Of a DNA stretch of 64,000 nt, positions 44,387 to 53,912 are shown piece by piece. Within the stretch, counting starts at the first letter, position 1. Each line of letters opens with the position of its first letter. The position numbers and the translations under genes are program-made. Origin of the DNA: Candidatus Colicola equi (GTDB lineage: Bacteria > Bacteroidota > Bacteroidia > Bacteroidales > Paludibacteraceae); contig JAGHRV010000009.1 of NCBI GenBank assembly GCA_018066175.1, positions 1 to 64,000 of the forward strand, in the 5' to 3' direction. Under the pieces are notes generated by a model, which was not told the DNA's origin, made no database searches, and saw nothing but the letters and a program-made list of their open reading frames with translations.

Positions 44387-45657
44387 TTTCCCCATAAATG
44401 TCTCATCCACTCGGCTATTTTTTGCTCTTGTGGACTACCTTGTGGGTTCCAAAACTTTGTATCTTTAAGTTCATCGGGCATATACTGCTGATGCACGAAA
44501 TGATTTGGAAAATCGTGAGCATATTGATAGCCTTCGTGATACCCTAATTCTTCCATCAGTTTAGTGGAGGCGTTACGCAGATGTAAGGGTACAGGTTGAT
44601 TGCCGGATTTCTCCACTTCTGCCAAGGCGGCATCGATAGCCAGATAAGCAGAATTGGATTTTTGCGAAGTAGCCAGATAGATAGTTGCTAATGCCAAAGG
44701 AATACGTCCTTCTGGCCAGCCTATCTTGGTGAGTGTATCAAAACAAGCATTGGCTACAAGCATAGCATTAGGGTTGGCCAATCCTATATCTTCGGATGCA
44801 GAAATAACCAAACGGCGAGCGATGAACTTAGGATCTTCTCCGGCAGCCACCATTCGAGCTAACCAGTAAATAGCGGCATCGGGGTCAGAACCGCGGATAG
44901 ATTTGATGAAGGCAGATATGATATCATAATGCAGTTCTCCGTCCTTATCGTATGCCACCGGGTTTTGTTGCAGTTGTTTAGTGACTGTTTCGTTATCAAT
45001 CGTTTGTACACCAGAGTTGGTCACTAATTCGATTATATTGAGCAATTTGCGTGCATCGCCTCCGCTGTATCGCAGAATAGCTTCCGTCTCTACTACCTTC
45101 ACTTGCCGTTCCTTTAGGTACTCGTCTTCGGTTAAGGCACGATGCAGCAATTCGAGCAGGTCATCCTTGCCAAGCGGTTGCAGAACGTATATCTGACAAC
45201 GTGAGAGGAGTGGGTTGATTACTTCAAAGGAAGGATTTTCGGTAGTGGCCCCAATTAGGGTGATTGTACCATCTTCGACAGCCCCCAATAGACTATCTTG
45301 TTGCGATTTAGAAAACCGATGAATCTCGTCAATAAATAGAATAGGGGATTGTTTGTCGGTTGGAGCGAATAGTCCGCTATTGAGTTGTGCTTCGCGTTTA
45401 GCTTTGTCAATCACATCTCTTACTTCCTTCACGCCGCTGGTTACGGCAGATAGGGTATAGAAAGGACGCTGCAGTTCATGGGCTATGATGCGTGCTAATG
45501 TGGTTTTTCCTACTCCGGGAGGACCCCACAAGATGAAGGAGGACAGATTGCCGCTCTCTATCATCTGGCGCAGGATAGCACCTTCGCCTACCAAGTGTTT
45601 TTGTCCTATGTATTCGTTCAGCGTCTTGGGACGTAAACGCTCCGCTAATGGTAACAT
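44371..45657 (-). CDS. rarA: Replication-associated recombination protein A (AAA+ ATPase)
   Basis: 428 residues. N-terminal [18 protein letters not shown], Walker [11 protein letters not shown], Walker B FIDEIHRF, sensor [11 protein letters not shown], and the C-terminal MgsA domain. It acts at stalled replication forks. Close to recN on the same strand, so two repair genes may be co-transcribed. The stop codon is inside the seven-base repeat tract, which alters the last few residues. Confidence 0.94.
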   Translation of the reverse strand: MLPLAERLRPKTLNEYIGQKHLVGEGAILRQMIESGNLSSFILWGPPGVGKTTLARIIAHELQRPFYTLSAVTSGVKEVRDVIDKAKREAQLNSGLFAPTDKQSPILFIDEIHRFSKSQQDSLLGAVEDGTITLIGATTENPSFEVINPLLSRCQIYVLQPLGKDDLLELLHRALTEDEYLKERQVKVVETEAILRYSGGDARKLLNIIELVTNSGVQTIDNETVTKQLQQNPVAYDKDGELHYDIISAFIKSIRGSDPDAAIYWLARMVAAGEDPKFIARRLVISASEDIGLANPNAMLVANACFDTLTKIGWPEGRIPLALATIYLATSQKSNSAYLAIDAALAEVEKSGNQPVPLHLRNASTKLMEELGYHEGYQYAHDFPNHFVHQQYMPDELKDTKFWNPQGSPQEQKIAEWMRHLWGNDTKN

Positions 45658-45666
45658 ATTACGATG

Positions 45667-47247
45667 CTATTTTTGGGTTTGCAGCATTTGTCGTGCTGTA
45701 TCTAATACGGAATCGGTTATTTGTTTTCCTGCCAGCATAGAGGCGATTTCCTGAATGCGTCCTTCTGCCGTCAATTGTGTGATATGCGTTTCTGTTCGAG
45801 TTGCTGTATCTTGTTTATAAACGCGATATTGATGGTGTGCCTGCGCTGCTATTTGAGGCAAGTGGGTGATAGCGATTATCTGACGGGATGTAGCCATCTG
45901 TTGCATGATGAGTCCCATCTGCGTAGCTACTTCGCCGCTTACGCCGGTATCTATCTCATCAAAGATGATAGTAGGTAGTCCGTTGGTAGAAGCGATTAAG
46001 GCCTTTATGCATAGCATTAAACGACTTATTTCACCACCGCTAGCCACTTCTGCCACGCGTCTTAGCGATTGGTTGAGGTTGGCTGCAAAGAGGAACTGTA
46101 CGTTATCTTTTCCGGAAGGTGTAAAGTCCGGCAGAGCCTCGATGCTGATATCCACGTTCGCATGCATGACGCCCAATGAACTTAGACTTTGTATGAGCTG
46201 TTGGCTAATGCTTTCGCGTACAGCCTGACGGGATTGGGTTAGGGCCTGTGCGGCTTTAGTCAGTTCATCCGTTGCTTCTTTTAGGGCATGCTGTAATTGG
46301 GCTATCTCTTCATCAAAGTTAGCAAAGCGATTGACTTGTTGGGCGAGTTGGTCTCGCAACTCAATTAGTTCGCTGACGGTTGATTGTTGATGTTTGCGCA
46401 AGAGGGTGTTGATTAGGTCTAATCGCTCACTTACTTGTTGCAGTCGTTCCGGATTGATTTCCGAATCGTCATAGATGCGGTTGAGGTCAGACACGATATC
46501 TTTGAGTTCAATCTCTACGCTTTTCAGGCGTTCTTGCAGTTCGGGAGCGGCATCGCTTACGTCGCAAGAGTGGATAAGGGACAATGCCCCTTGCTCGTCA
46601 TCATCCATCTTTTGCAGAACGGTTTGTAGGTTGAGTTTGATATCTTCAGCGTGCGTTAGTCGATATTGTTCCTGCTCTAATTCCTCTTCTTCGCCCTCGG
46701 TGAGTTGTGCCTCATCCAATTGCTGATATTGGAAGGCGATGTAGTCGGCATCTTGGCTGCTTTTAGCCGCTAAGGCTTGCAGGTCTTCTAATGCTTTCTT
46801 GGCTTCTGTATATGCATTATAGGCTTGTTCGTAAGTCTGCTTTTGTAAGTCGTTATGAGCCAATGTATCTACGATGCCTAATTGAAAATCGTCGTTTTCA
46901 ATCAGTAGGTTTTCGTGTTGGGAATGAATATCAATCAGTTGGTGGGCTAAGGCCTTTAGTTCCTGTTGCGTCACTACTTCGTCGTTCACGAAACTGCGGC
47001 TGCGTCCATTCTGATTGAGTTCACGTCGTATGAGGTACTGTCCAAAGTCGGCTTCTATGATGCAATGTTCTTCTCCTTCGGTAATGGCTTTGGTGTCGGC
47101 TCTGGCACCCATTACGAGGGCCAATGCACCAAGGATGATACTTTTACCGGCACCTGTTTCACCGGTGATGGCAGCAAAGCCTTCACGAAAATCAATGTCT
47201 AAGTTGCCGATTAGGGCGTAGTTTTGTATGTGTAAATGCTCCAGCAT
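45667..47247 (-). CDS. recN: DNA repair protein RecN
   Basis: 526 residues, normal for RecN. SMC-like ATPase with Walker A GETGAGKSIILGAL at residues 31-44, a long coiled-coil middle (Glu/Gln-rich), the signature region VASGGEISRLML, and Walker B IIFDEIDTGVSGEVA. It aids double-strand break repair. It is followed by rarA and preceded by a PorD-like gene. Confidence 0.93.
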   Translation of the reverse strand: MLEHLHIQNYALIGNLDIDFREGFAAITGETGAGKSIILGALALVMGARADTKAITEGEEHCIIEADFGQYLIRRELNQNGRSRSFVNDEVVTQQELKALAHQLIDIHSQHENLLIENDDFQLGIVDTLAHNDLQKQTYEQAYNAYTEAKKALEDLQALAAKSSQDADYIAFQYQQLDEAQLTEGEEEELEQEQYRLTHAEDIKLNLQTVLQKMDDDEQGALSLIHSCDVSDAAPELQERLKSVEIELKDIVSDLNRIYDDSEINPERLQQVSERLDLINTLLRKHQQSTVSELIELRDQLAQQVNRFANFDEEIAQLQHALKEATDELTKAAQALTQSRQAVRESISQQLIQSLSSLGVMHANVDISIEALPDFTPSGKDNVQFLFAANLNQSLRRVAEVASGGEISRLMLCIKALIASTNGLPTIIFDEIDTGVSGEVATQMGLIMQQMATSRQIIAITHLPQIAAQAHHQYRVYKQDTATRTETHITQLTAEGRIQEIASMLAGKQITDSVLDTARQMLQTQK

Positions 47248-47253
47248 ATAGCC

Positions 47254-48159
47254 TTATTTGTTTATTTTGTCATATTGGTCCTGTCTGGTTGGGTCCACTG
47301 CCATACATACGTCATATACGGCTTTTTTCTCATCGGCTGTGCCTTTTTGGAATAGTTGCACGAGTTCGTCGTTTTTTGCGTCCATAAACGTATATACGAC
47401 ATAGGTGGCAGGACGAGCTTTATTGGCGGTATGTAGCACTTCGATGTCCTTGGCGATGCGTGCGCGACCGTTAGCCACGTTCTCGGTCATCATGTCTAAA
47501 CCAAGTCGATGATAGGTATAGATATACTCGCGGAAGGGATGGAAGGCTTCGTCCATTAGGTTATTGATTAAGGCATAGCGATTACGTGTAGAAGAGAAGG
47601 CTTTCCATCCGTCTGCTTCGCCGCCTTGGGTAGAAGCTGATTGACCCATTTGGGCAATGTTTTCGCATACTTGGAAATAGGGTGTACCGCCTAAGCGTGC
47701 ATAACTATCCATGTCGTAACCGATAATGAGATAGGCGTAATAGGCGAGCAGGGCGGCTAAATTAGAGGTGAATTGTTGTGGTTGGAATTCAATTCGGTCA
47801 AACTCTTGATACACAAAGTTAAAATCATTGTCCTTGAAGTTTATGAGAGGACTGGAATAGGTGGTGTTATAGATAGGCCGGCGGCTTTGCACCTGCATTT
47901 CGCAAGAGAACAAGTTTTCTGTGGTCACGCTCTTCACTATGATGAGCATAGAGCACTCAATCCGTTCGTTTTCAGCTACGGTCATATCGGTCCATCGTGT
48001 GGTGTTGTAGAAGTCGGTGATGGATTGTTTGAGCGTCTCAAACATCTGCTGGCTCGTTCCCTCCACCTGGGCGGTGTTGAGGTTAACGGTCATATTGAGT
48101 TCCTGGGCCTGAACGAGTGCAGTTAGCAAAAGGGCACTACAAAGTAATAGTTTTCGCAT
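47254..48159 (-). CDS. DUF4835 protein, PorD-type (T9SS-associated)
   Basis: 301 residues with the signal peptide MRKLLLCSALLLTALVQA. NMTVNLNTAQVEGTSQQMFE and YYAYLIIGYDMDSYARLGGT match the DUF4835 family as I know it, which some annotation pipelines name PorD of the type IX secretion system. A location directly next to recN is frequent in Bacteroidetes. A T9SS link fits the two proteins in the window that carry T9SS-like tails. The PorD name is from memory. Confidence 0.78.
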   Translation of the reverse strand: MRKLLLCSALLLTALVQAQELNMTVNLNTAQVEGTSQQMFETLKQSITDFYNTTRWTDMTVAENERIECSMLIIVKSVTTENLFSCEMQVQSRRPIYNTTYSSPLINFKDNDFNFVYQEFDRIEFQPQQFTSNLAALLAYYAYLIIGYDMDSYARLGGTPYFQVCENIAQMGQSASTQGGEADGWKAFSSTRNRYALINNLMDEAFHPFREYIYTYHRLGLDMMTENVANGRARIAKDIEVLHTANKARPATYVVYTFMDAKNDELVQLFQKGTADEKKAVYDVCMAVDPTRQDQYDKINK

Positions 48160-48919
48160 ATAGGGTTTGGTTATTGCAAGTTATACGATAGATGGTTTTA
48201 TATATTTCGTCTTTATAAATCGGTTTTTTCTCTTTGTAGTTAGGATTCTCGGTGTCAGGAACGGAGCGTGTCTCGCGACGAATAGTGAGTAGGATAGGTT
48301 GTCCTTCTTGGGATTGGGTATCGGTGATAACGCCTTTGTTAGGATCGAATCGTGCCAAGGTTATTTGTTGGTATAGACTATCCGGTTCAATGGCAGCATA
48401 GACCGTTTTAGTGGCTGTGCCGGTAGTTGTTTGACCTACGAACATAGCCGTGAGGGCCTCTTCTTGCTTATCCAGGTTGTCTAATATGAGTTTCATCGAT
48501 GTGCCGTCCGCAGGAGCGTGGGTAGTCTCACCGGCTAAGGTATTGATGCGAATCTCACGCAGGAAATAGATTTGTTTTGCCACGGCTTCGGCTTTTTTGG
48601 CGGTATTGGTGGCCATCAAGGCTTCTTCGGGCAGAGGCAATGGTTTAGCAATGGTTGTTTTGGCTTTTTCGCAGTGTTTTGCCTTGCATGCGTTGTCCTG
48701 CTTGTTCTTTTGGCATTGGGGCGTTGCTACTTTCAAGAGTTGATAGGTAGTGGCATTATCCAATACGACATCTTGGGTGCCTAAATAGCGTTCACTATAT
48801 TGGTATAACTCGCCACGAACGGCTTGTGTTTGGTTATACACGATGGTAAACGGTTTGTCAAAAGCCTGAGTGGCCGTCATTAGGATGCAGCCTAAGGCTA
48901 CTAAGATTGTTTTTTTCAT
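48137..48919 (-). CDS. DUF4831 family protein
   Basis: 260 residues, signal peptide MKKTILVALGCILMTATQA. The mature part starts with the FTIVYNQTQAVRGELYQYSE pattern typical of DUF4831 proteins and ends in an ATLYAKTITL-like strand. A cysteine-rich stretch (CQKNKQDNACKAKHCEK) lies near residues 70-87. It overlaps the PorD-like gene by 23 bases and aroE by 4. Function unknown. Confidence 0.72.
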   Translation of the reverse strand: MKKTILVALGCILMTATQAFDKPFTIVYNQTQAVRGELYQYSERYLGTQDVVLDNATTYQLLKVATPQCQKNKQDNACKAKHCEKAKTTIAKPLPLPEEALMATNTAKKAEAVAKQIYFLREIRINTLAGETTHAPADGTSMKLILDNLDKQEEALTAMFVGQTTTGTATKTVYAAIEPDSLYQQITLARFDPNKGVITDTQSQEGQPILLTIRRETRSVPDTENPNYKEKKPIYKDEIYKTIYRITCNNQTLYAKTITL

Positions 48920-49635
48920 ATTGCGTTGTTTTGATTATTCCATATTGGCCAGGCCTCATCTGCTTGAATATGCAGCATTTCGAGTCCATTTTTTATTCTT
49001 GCCCCTTGTTCTTTTCCATGTTTGAGGAAAAGTGTTTCTTGTGGGTTATAAATACAATCGTACAAAAGGTGTGCCGTAGTGATGGCTGAATAGTCTATGT
49101 TTGGACAATCATTTATGTTGGGCCACATTCCTAAGGGCGTACAATTGACTATTATGGTGTGTTGACGAATGATGTCAGCGGTTAAGTTATCATAGGTCAG
49201 GTTAGGTATGTGTCGGCTTACGTAGGTCGGTTGTATGCCTAATTGCTGTAAGGCGTAATAGACGGCTTTGGCTACTCCGCCTGTACCTAAGATTAGGGCG
49301 TTAAGGTCGGTTGGTTGCAGGAGTGGTTGGATGCTGCGTGTAAATCCAATCCAGTCGGTGTTGTAGCCTTTTTTATGTTTATCTACTACGTTAACGGCTC
49401 CTATTTGTTGTGCCACCTCATCTATCGAGTCCAAATAGGGTATTATAGTCTGCTTAAATGGAATGGTTATGTTGCAGCCATCTAATTGATTTAGGTAAGT
49501 CCCCACGTGTTCTATTGTATCCAGTTCGAATCGTTTATAGTCGGCTTGGATGTGTTCAAGCGTGAACTTATCCGTGAAGTACTGCTCCGAGAACGAATGC
49601 GCCACGGGCTTACCTATGATGCCAAAGTGTGTCAT
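48916..49635 (-). CDS. aroE: Shikimate dehydrogenase
   Basis: 239 residues, the compact Bacteroidetes form. Reduces 3-dehydroshikimate with NADPH. N-terminal GKPVAHSFSEQYFTDKF, the catalytic Lys in NVVDKHKKGYNTDWIGF region (Lys/Asp pair split as N..D), and the Rossmann GTGGVAKAV. It overlaps tilS upstream (49632) and DUF4831 downstream. Confidence 0.9.
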   Translation of the reverse strand: MTHFGIIGKPVAHSFSEQYFTDKFTLEHIQADYKRFELDTIEHVGTYLNQLDGCNITIPFKQTIIPYLDSIDEVAQQIGAVNVVDKHKKGYNTDWIGFTRSIQPLLQPTDLNALILGTGGVAKAVYYALQQLGIQPTYVSRHIPNLTYDNLTADIIRQHTIIVNCTPLGMWPNINDCPNIDYSAITTAHLLYDCIYNPQETLFLKHGKEQGARIKNGLEMLHIQADEAWPIWNNQNNAI

Positions 49636-50402
49636 ACTTCGTTATTCGTTAATGCGGTTTGTACTCGTTCGGCTAAGGCGGCTATGTGTTCTATTTCGGC
49701 TTTGGTCCAATGACTGAGTTCTTCTCGAATGGCATTCCGTTTGTAGCGTGTATCGCTATTGGTGGAGTCTTCCACCCAGTCGATATGACGGATATCGCGC
49801 AGGTAGTGGCATATATAGTCGTGGGTGGTGCATAGTAGTGGACGAATAATAGGGATGTCTGATTCTACGCACGGGTTGGGGGCTTTGGGTCGCATTCCGC
49901 ATAGTCCTTGCAGCCCGCATCCGCGGCGGATGTGCATAAGTACTGTTTCGGCCTGGTCGTTTTGATGGTGCGCCACAGCAATGGCTTTGCATCCGGTCTG
50001 TCGTGCTATTTGGTCAAACCATTGATATCTCAGTTCCCGGGCGGCGGTCTCGATGGACAGGTGATGCTCTTGAGCGTAGGATGTAGTATCAAAGTCTTGA
50101 CTATAGCATGGAATACCATCTTTCAGCCAGTCCTTACGCACGGATAAGCGCTCGGGTAGGTCGTGTGCCAGCGCGCGTACAAAAAAAGAATCTCGGTCGC
50201 TTTCTTCACCACGAAGGTGGAAATTACAATTTGCCACCACGCATTCGTATCCGCCACGCATCAATATGTCCAATAGTGCCACACTATCGGCTCCGCCACT
50301 CACACAAACTAAAACGCGGTCACCCGTGTCTAATAAGTGGTTGTCAGATATGTATTTGTTGACTCTCCTTAACACTACGTGTATGCACGTGCATGTGCGC
50401 AT
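49632..50402 (-). CDS. tilS: tRNA(Ile)-lysidine synthase, short form
   Basis: 256 residues. PP-loop CVSGGADSVALL (about residues 33-44), HHQNDQAETVLMHIRRG, and the GLCGMRPKAP region; it modifies C34 of tRNA-Ile(CAU). Most TilS proteins have about 320-450 residues with C-terminal domains; this frame stops after the N-terminal domain, with its stop codon overlapping the aroE start. The frame opens at ATG 50402, but GTG 50375 (MLRRVNKYISDN) gives a more normal N-terminus. Confidence 0.87.
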   Translation of the reverse strand: MRTCTCIHVVLRRVNKYISDNHLLDTGDRVLVCVSGGADSVALLDILMRGGYECVVANCNFHLRGEESDRDSFFVRALAHDLPERLSVRKDWLKDGIPCYSQDFDTTSYAQEHHLSIETAARELRYQWFDQIARQTGCKAIAVAHHQNDQAETVLMHIRRGCGLQGLCGMRPKAPNPCVESDIPIIRPLLCTTHDYICHYLRDIRHIDWVEDSTNSDTRYKRNAIREELSHWTKAEIEHIAALAERVQTALTNNEV

Positions 50403-50405
50403 AAG

Positions 50406-50448
50406 TATTGCAAAGAACAGCCGCCCAAAGGGCGACTATTCTGCAATA
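50406..50448 (-). other. Long stem-loop between ppdK and tilS
   Basis: Arms 50406-50426 and 50430-50448 pair with a short bulge, two G-U pairs and a 3-base loop. The first bases of the tilS frame follow directly. With no strong T run on the minus strand it may be a weak terminator or attenuator for ppdK. Confidence 0.6.
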
Positions 50449-50467
50449 GGATCATTTAGAGATAGAC

Positions 50468-53197
50468 TTATTTATCGTCTTCAACAGCAGCTTGAGCAGC
50501 AGCTAAGCGAGCGATAGGCACACGGAAAGGTGAGCAGCTTGCGTAGTTCATGCCAACGCGAGCGCAGAACTTAACGGAGCTGGGTTCGCCACCGTGCTCA
50601 CCGCAGATACCGGTGCGCAGTTCAGGACGAATAGCACGACCTTTCTCAACGGCCATCTTGATGAGTTGGCCAACACCCTTTTGATCGAGAACTTGGAAAG
50701 GATCAGCTTTCAAGATCTTCTTCTCGAGGTAAGCAGGTAAGAAGGAAGCGATATCGTCACGGCTGTAACCGAAGGTCATCTGAGTGAGGTCGTTGGTACC
50801 GAAGCTGAAGTATTGAGCTTCTGTAGCGATACGATCAGCGGTCAGAGCGGCACGTGGAATCTCAATCATTGTACCTACTTCGTATTCAACCTCTACGCCG
50901 TATTCAGCAAATACCTCTTTAGCAACGCGGTTGATGATTTCTTTCTGTTGTTTAAGCTCGTACAGAATACCAATCAGAGGAACCATGATTTCGGGCATTG
51001 GGTTCTTGCCTTCTTTCTTGAGTTCGCAAGCAGCGGACATGATGGCGCGTGTTTGCATAGCGGTAATCTCCGGGAAGGTGATACCCAGACGGCATCCACG
51101 GTGACCCAACATTGGGTTGTTCTCGGCCAGCGAGTTAACGCGTTGTTGAATCTCTTGAACAGATACGCCCATTTCCTTAGCCATGGTCTCTTGTCCTGCT
51201 AAATCATGAGGAACGAACTCGTGCAATGGAGGATCAAGCAGACGGATATTAACGGGGCAGCCGTCCATAGCTTCGAGGATACCCTTGAAGTCGCTCTTTT
51301 GGTAAGGCAACAGTTTAGCGAGAGCTTTCTCGCGGCCTTCTGAATCCTTAGCCAGAATCATCTCACGCATAGCGAGGATCTTCTTGTCTTCGAAGAACAT
51401 GTGTTCGGTACGAGTCAGACCGATACCCTTGGCACCAAAGGCGCGAGCCACTTGTGCATCGTGAGGAGTATCAGCGTTGGTACGAACCTGCAGGTGTGTA
51501 TATTTGTCGCAAAGGTCCATCAAATCCTTGAAGTCGCCACTGAGTTCAGCAGCCTTGGTAGGAATCTGACCTGCATAAACTTGTCCGGTAGAACCGTTCA
51601 GACTCAGGTAGTCGCCTTCTTTATAGGTAACGCCTTCGATGGTAACGGTTTTTGCCTTGTAGTCAACCATGATGGCACCGGCACCGGATACGCAGCATTT
51701 ACCCATACCACGAGCCACAACGGCAGCGTGAGAGGTCATACCGCCACGAGCGGTGAGGATACCTTCGGCAGCAGACATACCGGCGAGGTCTTCGGGACTG
51801 GTTTCGATACGAACCATGATCACCTTATGACCGTCTTTATGCCAAGCTTGAGCGTCATCAGCGTGGAAGACGATTTGACCGCAAGCAGCACCGGGGCTAG
51901 CGGGCAGACCTTGGGTAATCACTTTAGCTTTCTTGAGAGCGTCCTTGTCGAATACAGGGTGGAGCAGTTCATCCAGTTTCTGCGGTTCGCAGCGGAGGAT
52001 AGCTTCTTTCTCTGTAATCAAACCTTCGCGAACGAGGTCCATGGCGATTTTCACCATAGCTGTTCCGGTACGTTTACCGTTACGGGTTTGTAGGAACCAG
52101 AGTTTACCTTCTTGAACGGTGAACTCCATATCTTGCATGTCGCGATAGTGGGCTTGCAGTTTGAGTTGGATTTCGTTGAGTTCTTTGTAGAGCTCAGGCA
52201 TGCACTCTTCCATAGAAGGATATTTGCTAGCGCGTTCAGCTTCGCTAATACCGCGCAGCGCAGCCCAACGGCGGCTTCCTTCGATAGTGATTTGTTGTGG
52301 GGTACGGATACCGGCTACAACGTCCTCACCTTGTGCGTTAACGAGGTATTCACCATTGAAGATGTTTTCTCCGGTAGCGGCGTCACGGCTGAAGCAAACA
52401 CCGGTAGCGGATGTTTCACCCATGTTACCAAATACCATTGCCATAACGCTAACGGCGGTTCCCCATTCGTCTGGAATACCTTCCATTTTACGATAGAGGA
52501 TAGCGCGTTCGTTCATCCAGCTGCGGAATACAGCGCAGATAGCGCCCCATAATTGCTCGATAGGATCGGTTGGAAAGTCCAGACCGGTTTGCTCTTTGAT
52601 AGCGGTTTTGAAGCGAGCAACGAGCAGCTTCAACTCATCTACATTAAGGTCTTTATCCAGGGTAATTCCACGGATGCCTTTTACCTCTTCGATAATCTTC
52701 TCGAATGGGTCGATATCGGTTTTGTTAACGGGTTTAAGACCGAGCACTACGTCACCGTACATTTGTACGAAACGGCGGTAGCTATCATATACGAAGTGAG
52801 GGTTATTGGTTTTAGCCACCATACCTTCAGCTACTTCGTCATTCAAACCAAGGTTGAGGATTGTATCCATCATACCGGGCATAGAAGCGCGGGCACCGGA
52901 ACGAACGCTGACCAACAGGGGGTTCTTCTTATCGCCGAATTTGCATCCCATCAGGTTCTCGATATGCTTAACAGCGGCCATAACGTCGTTATTGAGCAGC
53001 TCCATGATCTTTTCTTGACCTACCTGATAGTACTCGTTACATACATCCGTCGTAATGGTGAATCCGGGAGGAACGGGCACACCGACGAGGTTCATTTCTG
53101 CGCAGTTGGCACCTTTACCGCCTAACTGTTCGCGCATCTGTGCATTACCTTCGGCTTTTCCGTTGCCGAATAAGTAAACTCTCTTCTTGTTTTCCAT
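50468..53197 (-). CDS. ppdK: Pyruvate, phosphate dikinase
   Basis: 909 residues, normal for the family. N-terminal ATP-binding domain, the phosphohistidine domain with GGMTSHAAVVARGMGK (His in MTSHA), and a TIM-barrel PEP/pyruvate domain with the catalytic cysteine in GICGEHGGEPSSV. Interconverts pyruvate and phosphoenolpyruvate. It has its own promoter at 53248-53279. Confidence 0.96.
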   Translation of the reverse strand: MENKKRVYLFGNGKAEGNAQMREQLGGKGANCAEMNLVGVPVPPGFTITTDVCNEYYQVGQEKIMELLNNDVMAAVKHIENLMGCKFGDKKNPLLVSVRSGARASMPGMMDTILNLGLNDEVAEGMVAKTNNPHFVYDSYRRFVQMYGDVVLGLKPVNKTDIDPFEKIIEEVKGIRGITLDKDLNVDELKLLVARFKTAIKEQTGLDFPTDPIEQLWGAICAVFRSWMNERAILYRKMEGIPDEWGTAVSVMAMVFGNMGETSATGVCFSRDAATGENIFNGEYLVNAQGEDVVAGIRTPQQITIEGSRRWAALRGISEAERASKYPSMEECMPELYKELNEIQLKLQAHYRDMQDMEFTVQEGKLWFLQTRNGKRTGTAMVKIAMDLVREGLITEKEAILRCEPQKLDELLHPVFDKDALKKAKVITQGLPASPGAACGQIVFHADDAQAWHKDGHKVIMVRIETSPEDLAGMSAAEGILTARGGMTSHAAVVARGMGKCCVSGAGAIMVDYKAKTVTIEGVTYKEGDYLSLNGSTGQVYAGQIPTKAAELSGDFKDLMDLCDKYTHLQVRTNADTPHDAQVARAFGAKGIGLTRTEHMFFEDKKILAMREMILAKDSEGREKALAKLLPYQKSDFKGILEAMDGCPVNIRLLDPPLHEFVPHDLAGQETMAKEMGVSVQEIQQRVNSLAENNPMLGHRGCRLGITFPEITAMQTRAIMSAACELKKEGKNPMPEIMVPLIGILYELKQQKEIINRVAKEVFAEYGVEVEYEVGTMIEIPRAALTADRIATEAQYFSFGTNDLTQMTFGYSRDDIASFLPAYLEKKILKADPFQVLDQKGVGQLIKMAVEKGRAIRPELRTGICGEHGGEPSSVKFCARVGMNYASCSPFRVPIARLAAAQAAVEDDK

Positions 53198-53247
53198 AAT
53201 AGTTAATTAATTATATTTATAATTGTTAAATTTTCCCATTGAGCCTG

Positions 53248-53279
53248 CAAAAGTACAAAAAATTTTTGATATATGCAAA
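53248..53279 (-). promoter_or_regulatory. Promoter for ppdK
   Basis: Minus strand: TTTG (53276-53279), 20 bases, TACTTTTG (53248-53255). Its -33 box lies between the -33 and -7 boxes of the opposite promoter (53265-53295). Confidence 0.8.
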
Positions 53280-53295
53280 TTTTTTTATAACTTTG
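53265..53295 (+). promoter_or_regulatory. Promoter for the phosphopantetheinyl transferase
   Basis: TTTG (53265-53268), 19 bases, TAACTTTG (53288-53295). The predicted transcript starts only a few bases before ATG 53306, so the mRNA would be nearly leaderless. Confidence 0.72.
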
Positions 53296-53305
53296 CATCG
53301 TTTTT

Positions 53306-53875
53306 ATGCAATACGAAGTATTTGACGATATGAAACAGTGTACTCAGGAGAGGGTGGAGAGCCTTCTTCAGCTGGTTCCTGAGTTCCGTCGCGCGTACGC
53401 GTTAAAATATAAACATGTGTTTGGTCAGTTCTGTGCTCTTCAGTCCTGGTACATGATTGAACGGATGATGCACGATGCACGATGCACGATGCACAGTTCA
53501 CGATGCACGGTTCACTATACTCCGGAAGGCAAGCCGCAGTTTGTGGACGGTCCGGAGTTTTCTATTTCTCATTGTAAAGAGGCGATAGCGGTGGCGGTAG
53601 ATGAGCATCCGATAGGAATAGATGTAGAATCGATTCGTAAGGTGAGTTCGTCGCTGATGGAATACACGATGAATGAGCAAGAGTGCGCTTTGATACGTTC
53701 TTCGGCGGAGCCGGATAGAGCGTTTATTCGTTTATGGACGCAGAAGGAGGCGTATCTCAAGTATCTTGGAACCGGCATCAGCAATGATATGCGTGATGTG
53801 CTGAATGGGGTTGATTGTTCGCATTTTATTATTGAGGACCACAGTTCGTATATCCTCTCCCTTTATCATGAATAA
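53306..53875 (+). CDS. 4'-phosphopantetheinyl transferase, with a repeat-expanded loop
   Basis: 189 residues. It activates carrier proteins by moving phosphopantetheine from CoA to Ser. Family signature: FSISHCKEAIAVAVDEHPIG, IGIDVESIRK (Asp and Glu metal ligands), RLWTQKEAYLKYLGTGI (WTxKEA). Residues about 54-70 (MHDARCTMHSSRCTVH) come from a seven-base repeat array and have no counterpart in other family members known to me. It may activate the two ACPs of the glycan operon, or the housekeeping ACP. ATG 53306 is preferred. Confidence 0.85.
   Translation: MQYEVFDDMKQCTQERVESLLQLVPEFRRAYALKYKHVFGQFCALQSWYMIERMMHDARCTMHSSRCTVHYTPEGKPQFVDGPEFSISHCKEAIAVAVDEHPIGIDVESIRKVSSSLMEYTMNEQECALIRSSAEPDRAFIRLWTQKEAYLKYLGTGISNDMRDVLNGVDCSHFIIEDHSSYILSLYHE
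53466..53514 (+). repeat. Seven-base repeat array inside the PPTase gene
   Basis: Seven consecutive 7-base units: GATGCAC four times (53466-53493), AGTTCAC, GATGCAC and GGTTCAC. Because 7 is not a multiple of 3, gaining or losing one unit would shift the reading frame. Confidence 0.85.
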
Positions 53876-53909
53876 CAAACGCGCACCCGTGTGAGTGCGC
53901 GTTTGTTAT
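53872..53909. terminator. Bidirectional terminator between PPTase and the giant surface gene
   Basis: Perfect 15-base stem (53872-53886 with 53895-53909) with an 8-base loop. It is flanked by weak T stretches on both strands and lies 4 bases before the end of the convergent gene. Confidence 0.8.
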
Positions 53910-53912
53910 CAA

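Noticed and set aside
51401..52093. 230-residue ORF antisense to ppdK
   Set aside because: A shadow frame of a strongly conserved gene; typical of a highly expressed gene's reverse strand.
53466..53514. Seven-base array as a CRISPR-like repeat
   Set aside because: No spacers between units, units far too short, and inside a coding frame.
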